37,877 nucleotides of DNA, taken from the NCBI GenBank assembly GCA_035644935.1, contig DASQNO010000114.1, forward strand, positions 1 through 37,877, read 5' to 3'. Under the pieces are notes generated by a model. The model saw nothing but the letters and a program-made list of their open reading frames with translations. It made no database searches and was not told where the DNA came from. This document shows positions 1 to 7,295 of this stretch, in pieces. Origin of the DNA: CADCVW01 sp035644935. GTDB taxonomy: Bacteria; Pseudomonadota; Alphaproteobacteria; Sphingomonadales; Sphingomonadaceae. A program made the translations under genes and the position numbers. How positions within the stretch are numbered: position 1 is the stretch's first letter; the number at the start of each line of letters is the position of its first letter.

Positions 1-6
1 GAACAT
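1..6 (-). CDS. Start of the next minus-strand gene (partial, two codons)
   Basis: An ATG-TTC start lies immediately after the TAG stop of the ABC ATPase on the minus strand, with no gap. In such loci the ATPase gene is usually followed by its ABC-2 type permease, so this may be the permease start. Only two codons are visible, so identity is inference. Confidence 0.3.
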
Positions 7-900
7 CTAGGCGGCCAACGCCGCCGGGGCGCGACGCGATTGCGCCAGCGTCGCGAAGTAGACGTCCTCCAGCCCGCCCTGCACGGCGGCGAAGCCGGCG
101 CCCGGGTCGCTGTCCGCCAGCACGTGAATGACGGTGCGGCCGCCCAGCAGGCGGGTGGAAATGACTTCGTACCGCTCGCGATGTTCTTCGATTTCGGCGC
201 GGTCGATCGTCTTGGACCAGATGCGCCCCTGCGTGCGGCCGACCAGTTCGGAGGGCACGCCCTCTAGCTGGATCGCGCCGGCGGCCATCACCGCCATGCG
301 CGGGCAGAGGTCGGACACGTCCTCGACGATGTGCGTCGACAGGATCACGACGACATTCTCGCCGATTTCCGCCAGCAGGTTGAGGAAGCGGTTGCGCTCT
401 TCGGGATCGAGGCCGGCGGTGGGCTCGTCGACGATGATGAGTTCGGGGTTGCCGATCAGCGCCTGCGCGATGCCGAAGCGCTGCCGCATGCCGCCGGAAA
501 AGCCGGCCAGCGCCTTCTTGCGCACGGGCCAGAGATTCACCTGCTGGAGCAGCGTTTCGACGGTGGTCTTGCGGTCGGCGGCGGAGGACACGCCCTTGAG
601 CACCGCCATGTGGTCGAGCATGTCGTAGGCGGAAACGCGCGGGTAGACGCCGAAATCCTGGGGTAGGTAGCCCAATGTGCGGCGAAGCTGTTCGGGTTGC
701 GCGATGATGTCGAGATCGCCGAAGCGGATGGAGCCTTCCGAAGGAGTCTGCAGCGTCGCCACCGTGCGCATCAGCGTCGACTTGCCCGCGCCGTTGGGGC
801 CCAGCAGCCCGTACATGCCGCGCGGGATCGACAGCGTCACATGGTCCAGCGCGCGCGTGCCGTTGGCGTAGACGTGGCTGACGTCGTTGAGTTCAAGCAT
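7..900 (-). CDS. ABC transporter ATP-binding protein (ABC-2 exporter type)
   Basis: A 297-aa cytoplasmic ATPase that would power a membrane permease. Visible motifs in order: Walker A GPNGAGKS near residue 34, Q-loop in YLPQDFG near 78, signature FSGGMRQR near 133, Walker B LIIVDEP followed by TAGLDP near 155, and switch histidine in STHIVEDV near 188. The domain order and the C-terminal extension of about 80 residues after the nucleotide-binding domain fit the CcmA/NatA-like subfamily that pairs with ABC-2 permeases. The ATG at 900 has a strong GGGGGAG ribosome site. The stop abuts another ATG at the window edge, so the partner gene is probably just outside. Substrate cannot be told from the ATPase alone. 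Confidence 0.9.
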   Translation of the reverse strand: MLELNDVSHVYANGTRALDHVTLSIPRGMYGLLGPNGAGKSTLMRTVATLQTPSEGSIRFGDLDIIAQPEQLRRTLGYLPQDFGVYPRVSAYDMLDHMAVLKGVSSAADRKTTVETLLQQVNLWPVRKKALAGFSGGMRQRFGIAQALIGNPELIIVDEPTAGLDPEERNRFLNLLAEIGENVVVILSTHIVEDVSDLCPRMAVMAAGAIQLEGVPSELVGRTQGRIWSKTIDRAEIEEHRERYEVISTRLLGGRTVIHVLADSDPGAGFAAVQGGLEDVYFATLAQSRRAPAALAA

Positions 901-1024
901 CTTGGGCTCCCCCCGGAGTGGTCTTTCGCTGTAGCAGGCACGTAAAGCACCCCGGCGTCAACGCCCTTTCTGCAAACAACATCTATGCTTTGGCGAGCGC
1001 GGCGAATGCGCATAAGGTGCGGCC

Positions 1025-2482
1025 ATGACCAAACTGGCCCTTCTCCTCGCCCCCCTCCTCGTCGCCGCCGCGCCCGCGCCCACCGCCAAGATCGACCGCG
1101 ACCTGCGCGCGCTGGTCGCGCCGGTGAGCGAAGCGCGGCTGCGCGCCGACGTCGACAGGCTGGTGAGCTTCGGTACGCGGCACACTCTGTCGTCGCAGAC
1201 GCACCCGACACGGGGGATCGGCGCGTCGCTGCGTTGGACCGAGGCGGAGTTCGCCAGGATCGCACGCGCGTGCGGCAACTGCCTGACCATTGCCAAGCCT
1301 TCGGACACGGTCACGGGGCGCCGCGTGCCCAACCCGACGCTGGTCCAGAACGTGCTTGCCATCCAGCGCGGGACGACTGACCCGAACCGGGTCATTGTGC
1401 TGACCGGCCATATCGACAGCCGCGTCACCGACGTCATGGACTTTGCCAAGGACGCGCCGGGGGCCAATGACGACGGGTCTGGCACGGTGCTGGTGATCGA
1501 GGCGGCGCGGATCCTGTCGAAGTACAAGTTCCCGGCGACGATCGTCTACGCGGTGCTGAGCGGCGAGGAGCAGGGGCTGCTGGGCGGCAAGATCCTGGCC
1601 AACTACGCCAAGGCGCAGGGGTGGCAGGTGGAAGCCAACCTCAACAACGACATCGTCGGCAATTCGTGCGGGTCGGACGGGGTGTGCGAGCCCAACGTCG
1701 TGCGCGTGTTCTCCGAAGCGGTGCGTGGGGACTTCACGCCCGAGCTGCTCGCGCAGCTGCGCAGCCTTGGCGGAGAAAACGATTCGCCGTCCCGCAACCT
1801 GTCGCGCTTCATCGACGGGCTGGCGGACCGGCTGAAGCTCGGGCTCGACGTGCGGCCGATCTGGCGTAACGACCGCTTCGGGCGCGGCGGCGACCATACG
1901 GAGATGCTTCGCGCGGGCTTCCCGGCGGTGCGCTTCTCGGTCGGGGTCGAAGATTACGACCACCAGCACCAGGACCTGCGCGTCGAGAACGGGACCAAGT
2001 TCGGCGACACGGCGGACGAGATGGATTTCCCTTATCTGACCAAGGTCGTGCGGCTGAACATCGCGGCGGCGGCGGCATTGGCGCGGGCGCCAGGGCCGCC
2101 GGAGCCCAGCGTCGAGGGGGCGGTGAAGCCGGACACGAAAGTCTTTTGGGAGCCGGTCAGCAGTGGCTTTCGTACTGTTGAGACCTACATGGTCCACAGG
2201 AGACGGACCGATAGGCAAGATTGGACAGAGCGAACGCCGTCCAACAACACGTGCATCATAGTTGGCAGTCCAAGGGTGCCGAGGCCTAATACGCAGCGGA
2301 ACGTGGTCCCTCACCGGGGCAAGAGCATGTGCACAGAGGTGCTGAGAACGATACGCGTAGATGATTGGGTGTTCGGTGTATCGTCCGTTGGTTCGGACGG
2401 TTATGAAAGCCCAGTCGCAGCTGCGGTACCGGGTGGCGCGTGGAAGCCGCTGTCCAAATCTTCAGGCGGCATTACTCAATGA
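1025..2482 (+). CDS. Secreted zinc metallopeptidase, M28 family, with C-terminal FN3-like tail
   Basis: A 485-aa protein with a hydrophobic N-terminal signal (MTKLALLLAPLLVAAAPAPT) predicting export. The M28 di-zinc core is visible: H129 and D131 in TGHIDSR, the bridging Asp in GANDDGSGT near 149, the catalytic/ligand glutamates in GEEQGLLG at 181-182, and a late His region in DHQHQDL. This predicts an aminopeptidase-like hydrolase in the periplasm or outside the cell. The last 110 residues (VFWEPVSSGF..YMVHRRRTDRQDWTE..DDWVFGVSSVGSDGYESPV) look like a fibronectin-III-like module. That part is written with AGG, AGA and ATA codons and lower GC than the catalytic part, which is odd. The start was chosen for the signal peptide; the upstream ribosome site (AAGGTG) is weak. 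Confidence 0.85.
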   Translation: MTKLALLLAPLLVAAAPAPTAKIDRDLRALVAPVSEARLRADVDRLVSFGTRHTLSSQTHPTRGIGASLRWTEAEFARIARACGNCLTIAKPSDTVTGRRVPNPTLVQNVLAIQRGTTDPNRVIVLTGHIDSRVTDVMDFAKDAPGANDDGSGTVLVIEAARILSKYKFPATIVYAVLSGEEQGLLGGKILANYAKAQGWQVEANLNNDIVGNSCGSDGVCEPNVVRVFSEAVRGDFTPELLAQLRSLGGENDSPSRNLSRFIDGLADRLKLGLDVRPIWRNDRFGRGGDHTEMLRAGFPAVRFSVGVEDYDHQHQDLRVENGTKFGDTADEMDFPYLTKVVRLNIAAAAALARAPGPPEPSVEGAVKPDTKVFWEPVSSGFRTVETYMVHRRRTDRQDWTERTPSNNTCIIVGSPRVPRPNTQRNVVPHRGKSMCTEVLRTIRVDDWVFGVSSVGSDGYESPVAAAVPGGAWKPLSKSSGGITQ

Positions 2483-2486
2483 GCTA

Positions 2487-2582
2487 GCGCCCCTCGTTTT
2501 CACTCGGGACGAGCGGATTGGGGTCGCGGTTTCTAACTGAAATAAGCGTATTCCGTTCGTCCCGAGTGAAAACGAGGGGCGC
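2487..2582. repeat. Paired inverted repeat (family A), intergenic
   Basis: Two arms of about 26 nt, 2487-2513 and 2556-2582, are near-perfect reverse complements around a spacer of about 42 nt. The core reads GTTCGTCCCGAG, then TGAAAA, then CGAGGGGC. As RNA it would fold into a long hairpin between the peptidase stop and the RNase R start. The same core occurs at 3798, 17661, 25619 and 28910. Confidence 0.9.
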
Positions 2583-2616
2583 CGGGCGGCTTGCCCTCGG
2601 CCGCGCGACGCCCGAC

Positions 2617-4947
2617 ATGGATCCCATGTCCAAGCACGCCACCGGCCTCCCCAGCCGCGAGAAGATTCTCGACTTCATCGCCACGTCCGATCAGCCCGCG
2701 GGCAAGCGGGAGATCGCGCGGGCGTTCGGGTTGCACGGGCATGACAAGATCGCGCTCAAGTCGCTGCTCAAGGACATGGCGGACGAAGGCCTGATCGACA
2801 GCGCTCCGGGCCGCGCGTTCCACAAGCTAGGCGGGGTGCCCAAGGTCACCGTGCTGCGCGTCACCGACATCGACGACTCGGGCCAGGCCTGGGCGGTGCC
2901 CGAGCGCTGGGATGCGGAAGGCCCGGAGCCGCGGCTGCGGCTGATCGAGCGCGGGCCGGGCGCCAAGAAGGGCGGGGCGGTGGGCGTCGGCGATCGCGTG
3001 CTGGCGAGGACCGAGGAGAAGGGGTCGGGGTTCGTCGCGCACCCGATGAAGAAGCTGTTGAAAGGCAGCGAGCTGGTGCTGGGGGTGGTGCACCAGGAGG
3101 GCGATGCGCTGTGGCTGCGGCCGGTGGACAAGAAGGAGCGGCGCGAGCTGCCGGTGTCCGACGTCGGCAAGGCCGCAGTGGGCGACCTCGTGCTCGCGGA
3201 GAAGACGGGGCGGCCGCCGCGGATCACCGCGCGGGTGACGGACGTGCTGGGCGACCCGTTCGCACCGCGTTCCTTCAGCATGATCGCGATCCACAAACTG
3301 GGCATCCCGCACGTGTTTTCGGCGGAAACGGTGGCGGAAGCGGTAGAAGTGTCGAAGCGGCCGCTGGGGGAGGGGCGGGAGGACCTGCGGCACCTGCCGA
3401 TCGTAGCGATCGATCCGGTGGACGCGCGCGACCATGACGATGCGATCTGGGCGGAAGCGGACCCGGCGACGGGCGGGTGGCGCGCGATCGTCGCGATCGC
3501 GGACGTCAGCTTCTACGTGCGCAGCGGGTCTTCGCTGGACAAGGAAGCGCGGCAACGCGGCAACAGCGTCTATTTCCCCGACCGGGTCGTGCCGATGCTG
3601 CCCGAGGAGCTCAGCGCCGATATCTGCTCGCTCAAGGAAGGCGAGGACCGCGCGGCCTTGGTCTGCCACTTGAACATCTCGAAGGATGGTCAGCTCACCG
3701 GCTGGCGCTTCACGCGGGCGGTGATCCGGGTGGCGGCGAACATCGCCTATGAGGATGCGCAAGGTGCGATCGATGCGGCCGAGAATTCAAAAGGTTCGTT
3801 CGTCCCGAGTGAAAACGAGGGGCGAGTTTCGGGTGAGGAAGAGCGCCCCTCGACTTCGCTCGGGACAAACGGAGAGGTAGCGCCCGAACTGGTCGACACC
3901 GCGCTGAAACCCGTCTGGGCGTGCTGGAAGGCGCTGTACGCGGCGCGGGAGAAGCGGGCGCCGCTGGACCTCGACCTGCCCGAGCGCCGCGTCGTGCTGG
4001 ACGAGAAGGGGCGCATCCTGTCGGTGGCGCCGCGTGAGCGGCTGGACGCGCACAAATTGGTCGAGGACTTCATGATCGCGGCCAACGTCGCGGCGGCCAA
4101 GGCGCTGGAATCGCGAAAGGTGCCGCCGATGTACCGCGTGCACGAGCCGCCGAGCCGCGAGAAGCTGGTCGCGCTCAAGGACTTCCTCAAGACCTTCAAT
4201 CTGGAGTTCGCGCTGGGGCAGGTGATCCGTCCGCAGACGTTCAATCACATCATCGAACGGATCGGAGAGGCGGACTTCAAGCCGCAGGTCATGGAGCAGA
4301 TCCTGCGGACGCAGACGCAGGCCTATTACGCGCCCACCAACGCCGGGCATTTCGGGCTGAGCCTGGGCAGCTACGCGCACTTCACCTCGCCGATCCGCCG
4401 CTACGCCGACCTCGTCGTCCACCGCGGGCTGGTGCGCGCGTTCGGGCTGGGCGAGGGCGGGCTGACCGACCGCGAGTCCGAGGAGATGGAGCTGCTCGGC
4501 ACGCTGATCAGCCAGTACGAGCGGCGCGCGATGGAAGCGGAGCGGGACACGATCGACCGCTACGTCGCGGCCTACCTGTCAGAGCGCGTCGGCGATCTGG
4601 TCGACTGCCGGATCACGGGGGTGCAGCCGTTCGGCTTCTTCGCCACCGTGGAAGGCCTGGGCGGCGACGGACTGGTGCCCGTGTCGACGCTGGGGACCGA
4701 ATATTTCCGCTATGAGGAGGCGAGCCAGACGCTGCGTGGCGAGGACAGCGAGACCGCGTTCTCAAGCGGGCAGCGGCTGCAGCTGCGCCTGGTGGAAGCC
4801 AATCCGGTGAGCGGCGGACTGCGTTTCGCGCTGCCCGAGGCCGACGCGCGGCCCGCGCCTAAGACCAAGGGTGCTGGCCGCGATCGAAGCGGACGATCGG
4901 CGCCGCGGCCAGGCCTGAAACGGCGGGGAGGGCCCAAGCGAGGCTGA
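2617..4947 (+). CDS. rnr: Ribonuclease R (3'-5' exoribonuclease, RNB family)
   Basis: A 776-aa protein if started at ATG 2617; ATG 2626 is equally possible, and neither has a clear ribosome site. Function: hydrolytic 3'-5' degradation of structured RNA in the cytoplasm. Visible in order: N-terminal helix-turn-helix-like region (REKILDFIATSDQPAGKREI), cold-shock segments, RNB catalytic core with the magnesium Asp pattern IDPVDARDHDD (D266, D272, D274, D275), a late RNB motif (FTSPIRRYADLVVHRGL), an S1 domain (VGDLVDCRITGVQPFGFFA) and a basic tail rich in Lys, Arg and Gly. Odd feature: residues about 391-420 (FVPSENEGR..ERPSTSLGTNG) are encoded by a family A repeat pair inserted in frame within the RNB domain. 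The open frame continues upstream through another copy to 2518, but that stretch is repeat, not likely protein. Confidence 0.93.
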   Translation: MDPMSKHATGLPSREKILDFIATSDQPAGKREIARAFGLHGHDKIALKSLLKDMADEGLIDSAPGRAFHKLGGVPKVTVLRVTDIDDSGQAWAVPERWDAEGPEPRLRLIERGPGAKKGGAVGVGDRVLARTEEKGSGFVAHPMKKLLKGSELVLGVVHQEGDALWLRPVDKKERRELPVSDVGKAAVGDLVLAEKTGRPPRITARVTDVLGDPFAPRSFSMIAIHKLGIPHVFSAETVAEAVEVSKRPLGEGREDLRHLPIVAIDPVDARDHDDAIWAEADPATGGWRAIVAIADVSFYVRSGSSLDKEARQRGNSVYFPDRVVPMLPEELSADICSLKEGEDRAALVCHLNISKDGQLTGWRFTRAVIRVAANIAYEDAQGAIDAAENSKGSFVPSENEGRVSGEEERPSTSLGTNGEVAPELVDTALKPVWACWKALYAAREKRAPLDLDLPERRVVLDEKGRILSVAPRERLDAHKLVEDFMIAANVAAAKALESRKVPPMYRVHEPPSREKLVALKDFLKTFNLEFALGQVIRPQTFNHIIERIGEADFKPQVMEQILRTQTQAYYAPTNAGHFGLSLGSYAHFTSPIRRYADLVVHRGLVRAFGLGEGGLTDRESEEMELLGTLISQYERRAMEAERDTIDRYVAAYLSERVGDLVDCRITGVQPFGFFATVEGLGGDGLVPVSTLGTEYFRYEEASQTLRGEDSETAFSSGQRLQLRLVEANPVSGGLRFALPEADARPAPKTKGAGRDRSGRSAPRPGLKRRGGPKRG
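3798..3870. repeat. Paired inverted repeat (family A) inside the rnr coding sequence
   Basis: Arms 3798-3823 and 3843-3870 match the dispersed family A core in opposite orientation, with a spacer of about 19 nt. The pair is read through in frame and encodes FVPSENEGR and RPSTSLGTNG. The arms are not identical in the middle: TGAAAA on one side, CGAAGT type on the other. Confidence 0.93.
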
Positions 4948-4951
4948 CACT

Positions 4952-5003
4952 TGTCACGCTGTCACGTTCGTGTCATCTTCATGTCACAAAGTTGTCATGA
5001 AGA
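4952..5003 (+). promoter_or_regulatory. Array of 11-bp-phased TGTCA sites (Pho-box-like)
   Basis: TGTCA(C/T) begins at 4960, 4971, 4982 and 4993, exactly 11 bp apart, with a further out-of-phase TGTCAC at 4952. The known PhoB box is a CTGTCAT direct repeat with the same 11-bp period, so this reads as two overlapping or adjacent Pho boxes. The array lies between the rnr stop (4947) and the ribosome site (GAAGAGG, 4999-5005) of the small secreted gene. It is unusually close to the start codon for a classical PhoB activation site. Confidence 0.75.
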
Positions 5004-5012
5004 GGTATTGCG

Positions 5013-5348
5013 ATGCGCGTTTGCACTGTTTTCGCCGCGTTGGCGGTCGCGGTTTCCCCGCTGGTCCTTCAGGCCGCTCCTGCTTCGATCGATAACCGCA
5101 TCGTCGAGATCCAGCTTCGCCATCGGCTGCAGGCCGAGCCCAACGATCCGGTCGCGATCGCGCGGCTGGCGCAGCACTACGCGGCGACCGATCGGCCCGC
5201 GAAGGCCCGTCGTCTGTACACGGCCATGATGGCGATGGATGACGTGGAGCTGGAGCGCGCAAACGGCGCGCCGATGTCTTCGCGGCTACTGGCCAAGAGC
5301 GCGCTTGCCAAGATCGACCCGCCCGTCGTCCGGCTGGGTTCGCGCTGA
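5013..5348 (+). CDS. Small secreted hypothetical protein, TPR-like
   Basis: A 111-aa protein with an N-terminal signal peptide (MRVCTVFAALAVAVSPLVLQ, cleavage likely after AAPA). The mature part is helical: the stretch LRHRLQAEPNDPVAIARLAQ followed by HYAATDRPAKARRLYTAMM resembles one and a half TPR-type helical repeats. No catalytic motif is visible and I do not recognise a named family. The ATG at 5013 has GAAGAGG eight bases upstream. The Pho-box-like array directly in front suggests control by a PhoB/OmpR-family regulator, possibly phosphate. A hairpin follows the gene at 5367. Confidence 0.75.
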   Translation: MRVCTVFAALAVAVSPLVLQAAPASIDNRIVEIQLRHRLQAEPNDPVAIARLAQHYAATDRPAKARRLYTAMMAMDDVELERANGAPMSSRLLAKSALAKIDPPVVRLGSR

Positions 5349-5366
5349 ACCTGCCGGAGTTCGGGA

Positions 5367-5396
5367 CGGCCCCGCTCCACGTGGGGAGCGGAGCCG
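5367..5396. terminator. Stem-loop between convergent genes
   Basis: Arms 5367-5378 and 5385-5396 pair over 12 bp with one mismatch around a 6-nt loop. The hairpin sits between the stop of the small secreted gene and the stop of the minus-strand stress protein. There is no clear U tract on either strand, so it is a probable bidirectional terminator or a transcript-end stabiliser rather than a textbook one. Confidence 0.55.
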
Positions 5397-5404
5397 TTCG
5401 CCGC

Positions 5405-5992
5405 TTAGTAGGTGACGTTGGTCGTTGTCGTACGCGTCGCCGACCCTGCGGTGTCCATCGATCCTGCGGCGCGCGTCGAATTGTGACCGCCGCCCGCATA
5501 AAGAACATCGCTGACCGCGGACTCGCTCATGCCGGCGCTGGTCAGGTCGACCGTCACGATAACGCCGCCGCGGCGCACCCGCTCCTCGTAATAGTGCGAG
5601 TCCGACTCGCTGACGCCGTAGTCGGTCAGCGCGCCGACGAGCCCGCCGGTGGCCGCGCCCGCGAGCGCGCCCGTCGCGACCGACGCACCGGCGAGGCCCA
5701 ATGCGGGCACCAGCGCCCCCGCCGCGATGAAGGGTCCGACGCCCGGGATCAACAGCGCGGCGACGCCCGCGAGCGCGCCGACCCCGGCGCCCATCGTCGC
5801 GCCCTTGGCGACACCGTGACCGTCACCGTCCGAGATCGTGTCGCCGCGCCCGTCCTGCACCTCGGTACGTTCGCCGTGCTGCGCGATGATCGAGATATCG
5901 CGGTCGGAGATGCCGGCGTGGCGAAGCTGGCTGACGGCGGCTTCGGCCTGGGCCTGGGTATCGAAAACGGCGGATGTGACGTGACGCGACAT
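5405..5992 (-). CDS. Stress-type protein with 17M-like N-terminus and glycine-zipper segment
   Basis: A 195-aa protein. The start at 5992 (MSRHVTSAVFDTQAQAEAAV) has an AGGAG ribosome site; the open frame continues upstream but without a ribosome site. Residues 1-45 resemble the general stress protein 17M/YflT-like fold (VFDTQAQAEAAVSQLRHAGI, then SDRDISIIAQ). Residues about 65-120 are a Gly/Ala-rich, membrane-prone glycine-zipper stretch (GATMGAGVGALAGVAALLIP). A more polar domain (YYEERVRRGGVIVTVDL) and a Ser/Thr/Gly-rich tail follow. This suggests a membrane-associated stress protein of unknown activity. A GGAAC-type promoter candidate lies upstream, in line with general stress control. Confidence 0.75.
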   Translation of the reverse strand: MSRHVTSAVFDTQAQAEAAVSQLRHAGISDRDISIIAQHGERTEVQDGRGDTISDGDGHGVAKGATMGAGVGALAGVAALLIPGVGPFIAAGALVPALGLAGASVATGALAGAATGGLVGALTDYGVSESDSHYYEERVRRGGVIVTVDLTSAGMSESAVSDVLYAGGGHNSTRAAGSMDTAGSATRTTTTNVTY

Positions 5993-6038
5993 GGAAGATC
6001 TCCTGCACCGATCGCCGACGTGGGATCGATCTATGTTA

Positions 6039-6062
6039 AACGCATCAGGGCCGCAGCGTTCC
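6039..6062 (-). promoter_or_regulatory. Candidate EcfG-type (general stress sigma) promoter
   Basis: On the minus strand GGAAC (6062-6058) is followed after 15 nt by CGTT (6042-6039). The alphaproteobacterial EcfG consensus is GGAAC, 16-17 nt, CGTT, so both boxes are perfect but the spacer is one short. It lies 47 nt upstream of the stress protein start, a sensible promoter distance. Confidence 0.5.
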
Positions 6063-6084
6063 GATGGCGCCCGCATTTTGAAGG

Positions 6085-6639
6085 TTAAAGCCGCGGTAGC
6101 GTTACCCCGCGCTGCCCCTGGTACTTGCCGGCGCGGTCGGCGTAGCTGACCTCGCACGGTTCGTTGCCCTGCAGGAACAGGAACTGGCACGCGCCTTCGT
6201 TGGCGTAGATCTTGGCCGGCAGCGGCGTGGTATTGGAGAATTCAAGCGTGACGTGACCCTCCCAGCCGGGCTCCAGCGGCGTCACGTTCACGATGATGCC
6301 GCAACGCGCATAGGTCGATTTGCCGAGGCAGATGACGAGCACGTCGCGCGGCACGCGGAAATATTCCACGGTGCGGGCGAGCGCGAAGCTGTTGGGCGGG
6401 ATGATGCAGACGTCCGTCTTGCGGTCGACAAAGCTGTTGGCTTTGAAGTCCTTGGGGTCGACCAGGGCGTTGTCGACGTTGGTGAACAGCTTGAACTCGT
6501 CGGACACGCGCGCGTCGTAGCCGTAGGAGGAGAGGCCGTAGCTGATGCAGCCTTGCGCGCGCTGGGATTCCACGAACGGTTCGATCATCGCGTGTTCGGT
6601 GGCCTGCTGGCGGATCCAGCGGTCGGACATGACGGACAT
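6085..6639 (-). CDS. dcd: dCTP deaminase
   Basis: A 184-aa cytoplasmic enzyme that deaminates dCTP to dUTP, supplying dUMP for thymidylate synthesis. The trimeric dCTP deaminase/dUTPase fold is evident from ISYGLSSYGYDARV near residue 32, the nucleotide-binding CLGKSTYARCGI near 104, TPLEPGWEGHVTLEFSN near 120 with the catalytic Glu in TLEFSN, and the C-terminal GKYQGQRGVTLPRL that closes over the triphosphate. Length matches the family. The ATG at 6639 (MSVMSDRW) has AGGAG nine bases upstream. It is downstream of cytidine deaminase on the same strand, giving a small pyrimidine salvage/deamination cluster, although a repeat-rich gap of about 200 nt separates them. Confidence 0.95.
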   Translation of the reverse strand: MSVMSDRWIRQQATEHAMIEPFVESQRAQGCISYGLSSYGYDARVSDEFKLFTNVDNALVDPKDFKANSFVDRKTDVCIIPPNSFALARTVEYFRVPRDVLVICLGKSTYARCGIIVNVTPLEPGWEGHVTLEFSNTTPLPAKIYANEGACQFLFLQGNEPCEVSYADRAGKYQGQRGVTLPRL

Positions 6640-6656
6640 CGGGGCTCCTTGCATCC

Positions 6657-6785
6657 TCCCCGGCTTCTGCCGGGGAAGGGGATCATCCCGGAACGGGATG
6701 GTGGAGGGGTTTTGCAGCTTCATACTGCGGGGACAAGGACCCGAGTGCTTTCTCCGAGATCGTTCGCTGCAAACCCCTCCACCAT
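6657..6785. repeat. Hairpin plus paired inverted repeat between cdd and dcd
   Basis: A perfect 8-bp hairpin (6657-6664 with 6669-6676, loop TTCT) is followed by a larger inverted pair. Arm 6698-6718 (core GGTGGAGGGG) matches 6766-6785 in reverse complement with one inserted base, and the spacer is about 47 nt. Further GC-rich material extends to the cdd stop at 6843. This is a different family from A and C. Confidence 0.8.
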
Positions 6786-6842
6786 GCGCCGCCAGGGCTG
6801 CGCATGGTCCCCCACCCCGAGACGAGCTCGGGGAGGAGCGGG

Positions 6843-7295
6843 TCAACCCAGATCCGCCGGCCCGAAGGCATGGGGCAGCAGGTCGCTCAGAAGATGCCGC
6901 TCCACCACCGCGCCGTCGGCCGACGCGCAGAAGACCTCGATATCGCGGCCCCCAAGCTGCGCGGCTTCGTTCAGGACCTGGCGGCATCGCCCGCACGGCC
7001 GCACGGCCGCGTCGCCTTGGAGGCCCTCCGTGCCGATGACGCCGCCAACGACGCCCACGGCGACGACATCGCGCAAGGCGCCCGCCATGTTGACCGCGGC
7101 CAGCGCCACCGTTTCGGCGCACAGCGACAGGCCGTAGCTGGCGTTCTCGAAATTGGCGCCGCGCACGACGCGGCCGTCGGCGAGCAGCACGGCGGCGCCG
7201 ACGCCGAAGCGCGAGTAGGGCGCGTGCGCGGATCGGGCCGCTTCGAACGCCTCGGCGAGCAGGGCGGCGCGATCCACCGGCACTGTGTCAACCAC
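6843..7295 (-). CDS. cdd: Cytidine deaminase
   Basis: About 150 aa; converts cytidine and deoxycytidine to uridine and deoxyuridine in pyrimidine salvage. The zinc-binding signature is complete: CAETVALAAV (Cys and catalytic Glu in C-A-E) and PCGRCRQVLNE (the second and third zinc Cys). The substrate strand HAPYSRFGVGAAV and the FENASYG loop are also present. Length fits the small tetrameric cytidine deaminases. The start is a GTG: 7295 overlaps the UPF0262 stop by 8 nt, while in-frame GTGs at 7283 and 7277 are alternatives. The overlap implies translational coupling with UPF0262. Confidence 0.92.
   Translation of the reverse strand: MVDTVPVDRAALLAEAFEAARSAHAPYSRFGVGAAVLLADGRVVRGANFENASYGLSLCAETVALAAVNMAGALRDVVAVGVVGGVIGTEGLQGDAAVRPCGRCRQVLNEAAQLGGRDIEVFCASADGAVVERHLLSDLLPHAFGPADLG

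Noticed and set aside
931..961. TTGACG-based promoter for the ABC ATPase gene
   Set aside because: The best -10 candidate is 19 nt away and weak, so I do not list it.
983..2314. Long minus-strand open frame (443 codons) opposite the M28 peptidase
   Set aside because: It is an antisense shadow of a GC-rich gene: Arg/Pro/His-rich, with no recognisable domain.
2518..2616. N-terminal extension of RNase R through the repeat arm
   Set aside because: The added residues are translated repeat sequence; family similarity starts after ATG 2617/2626.
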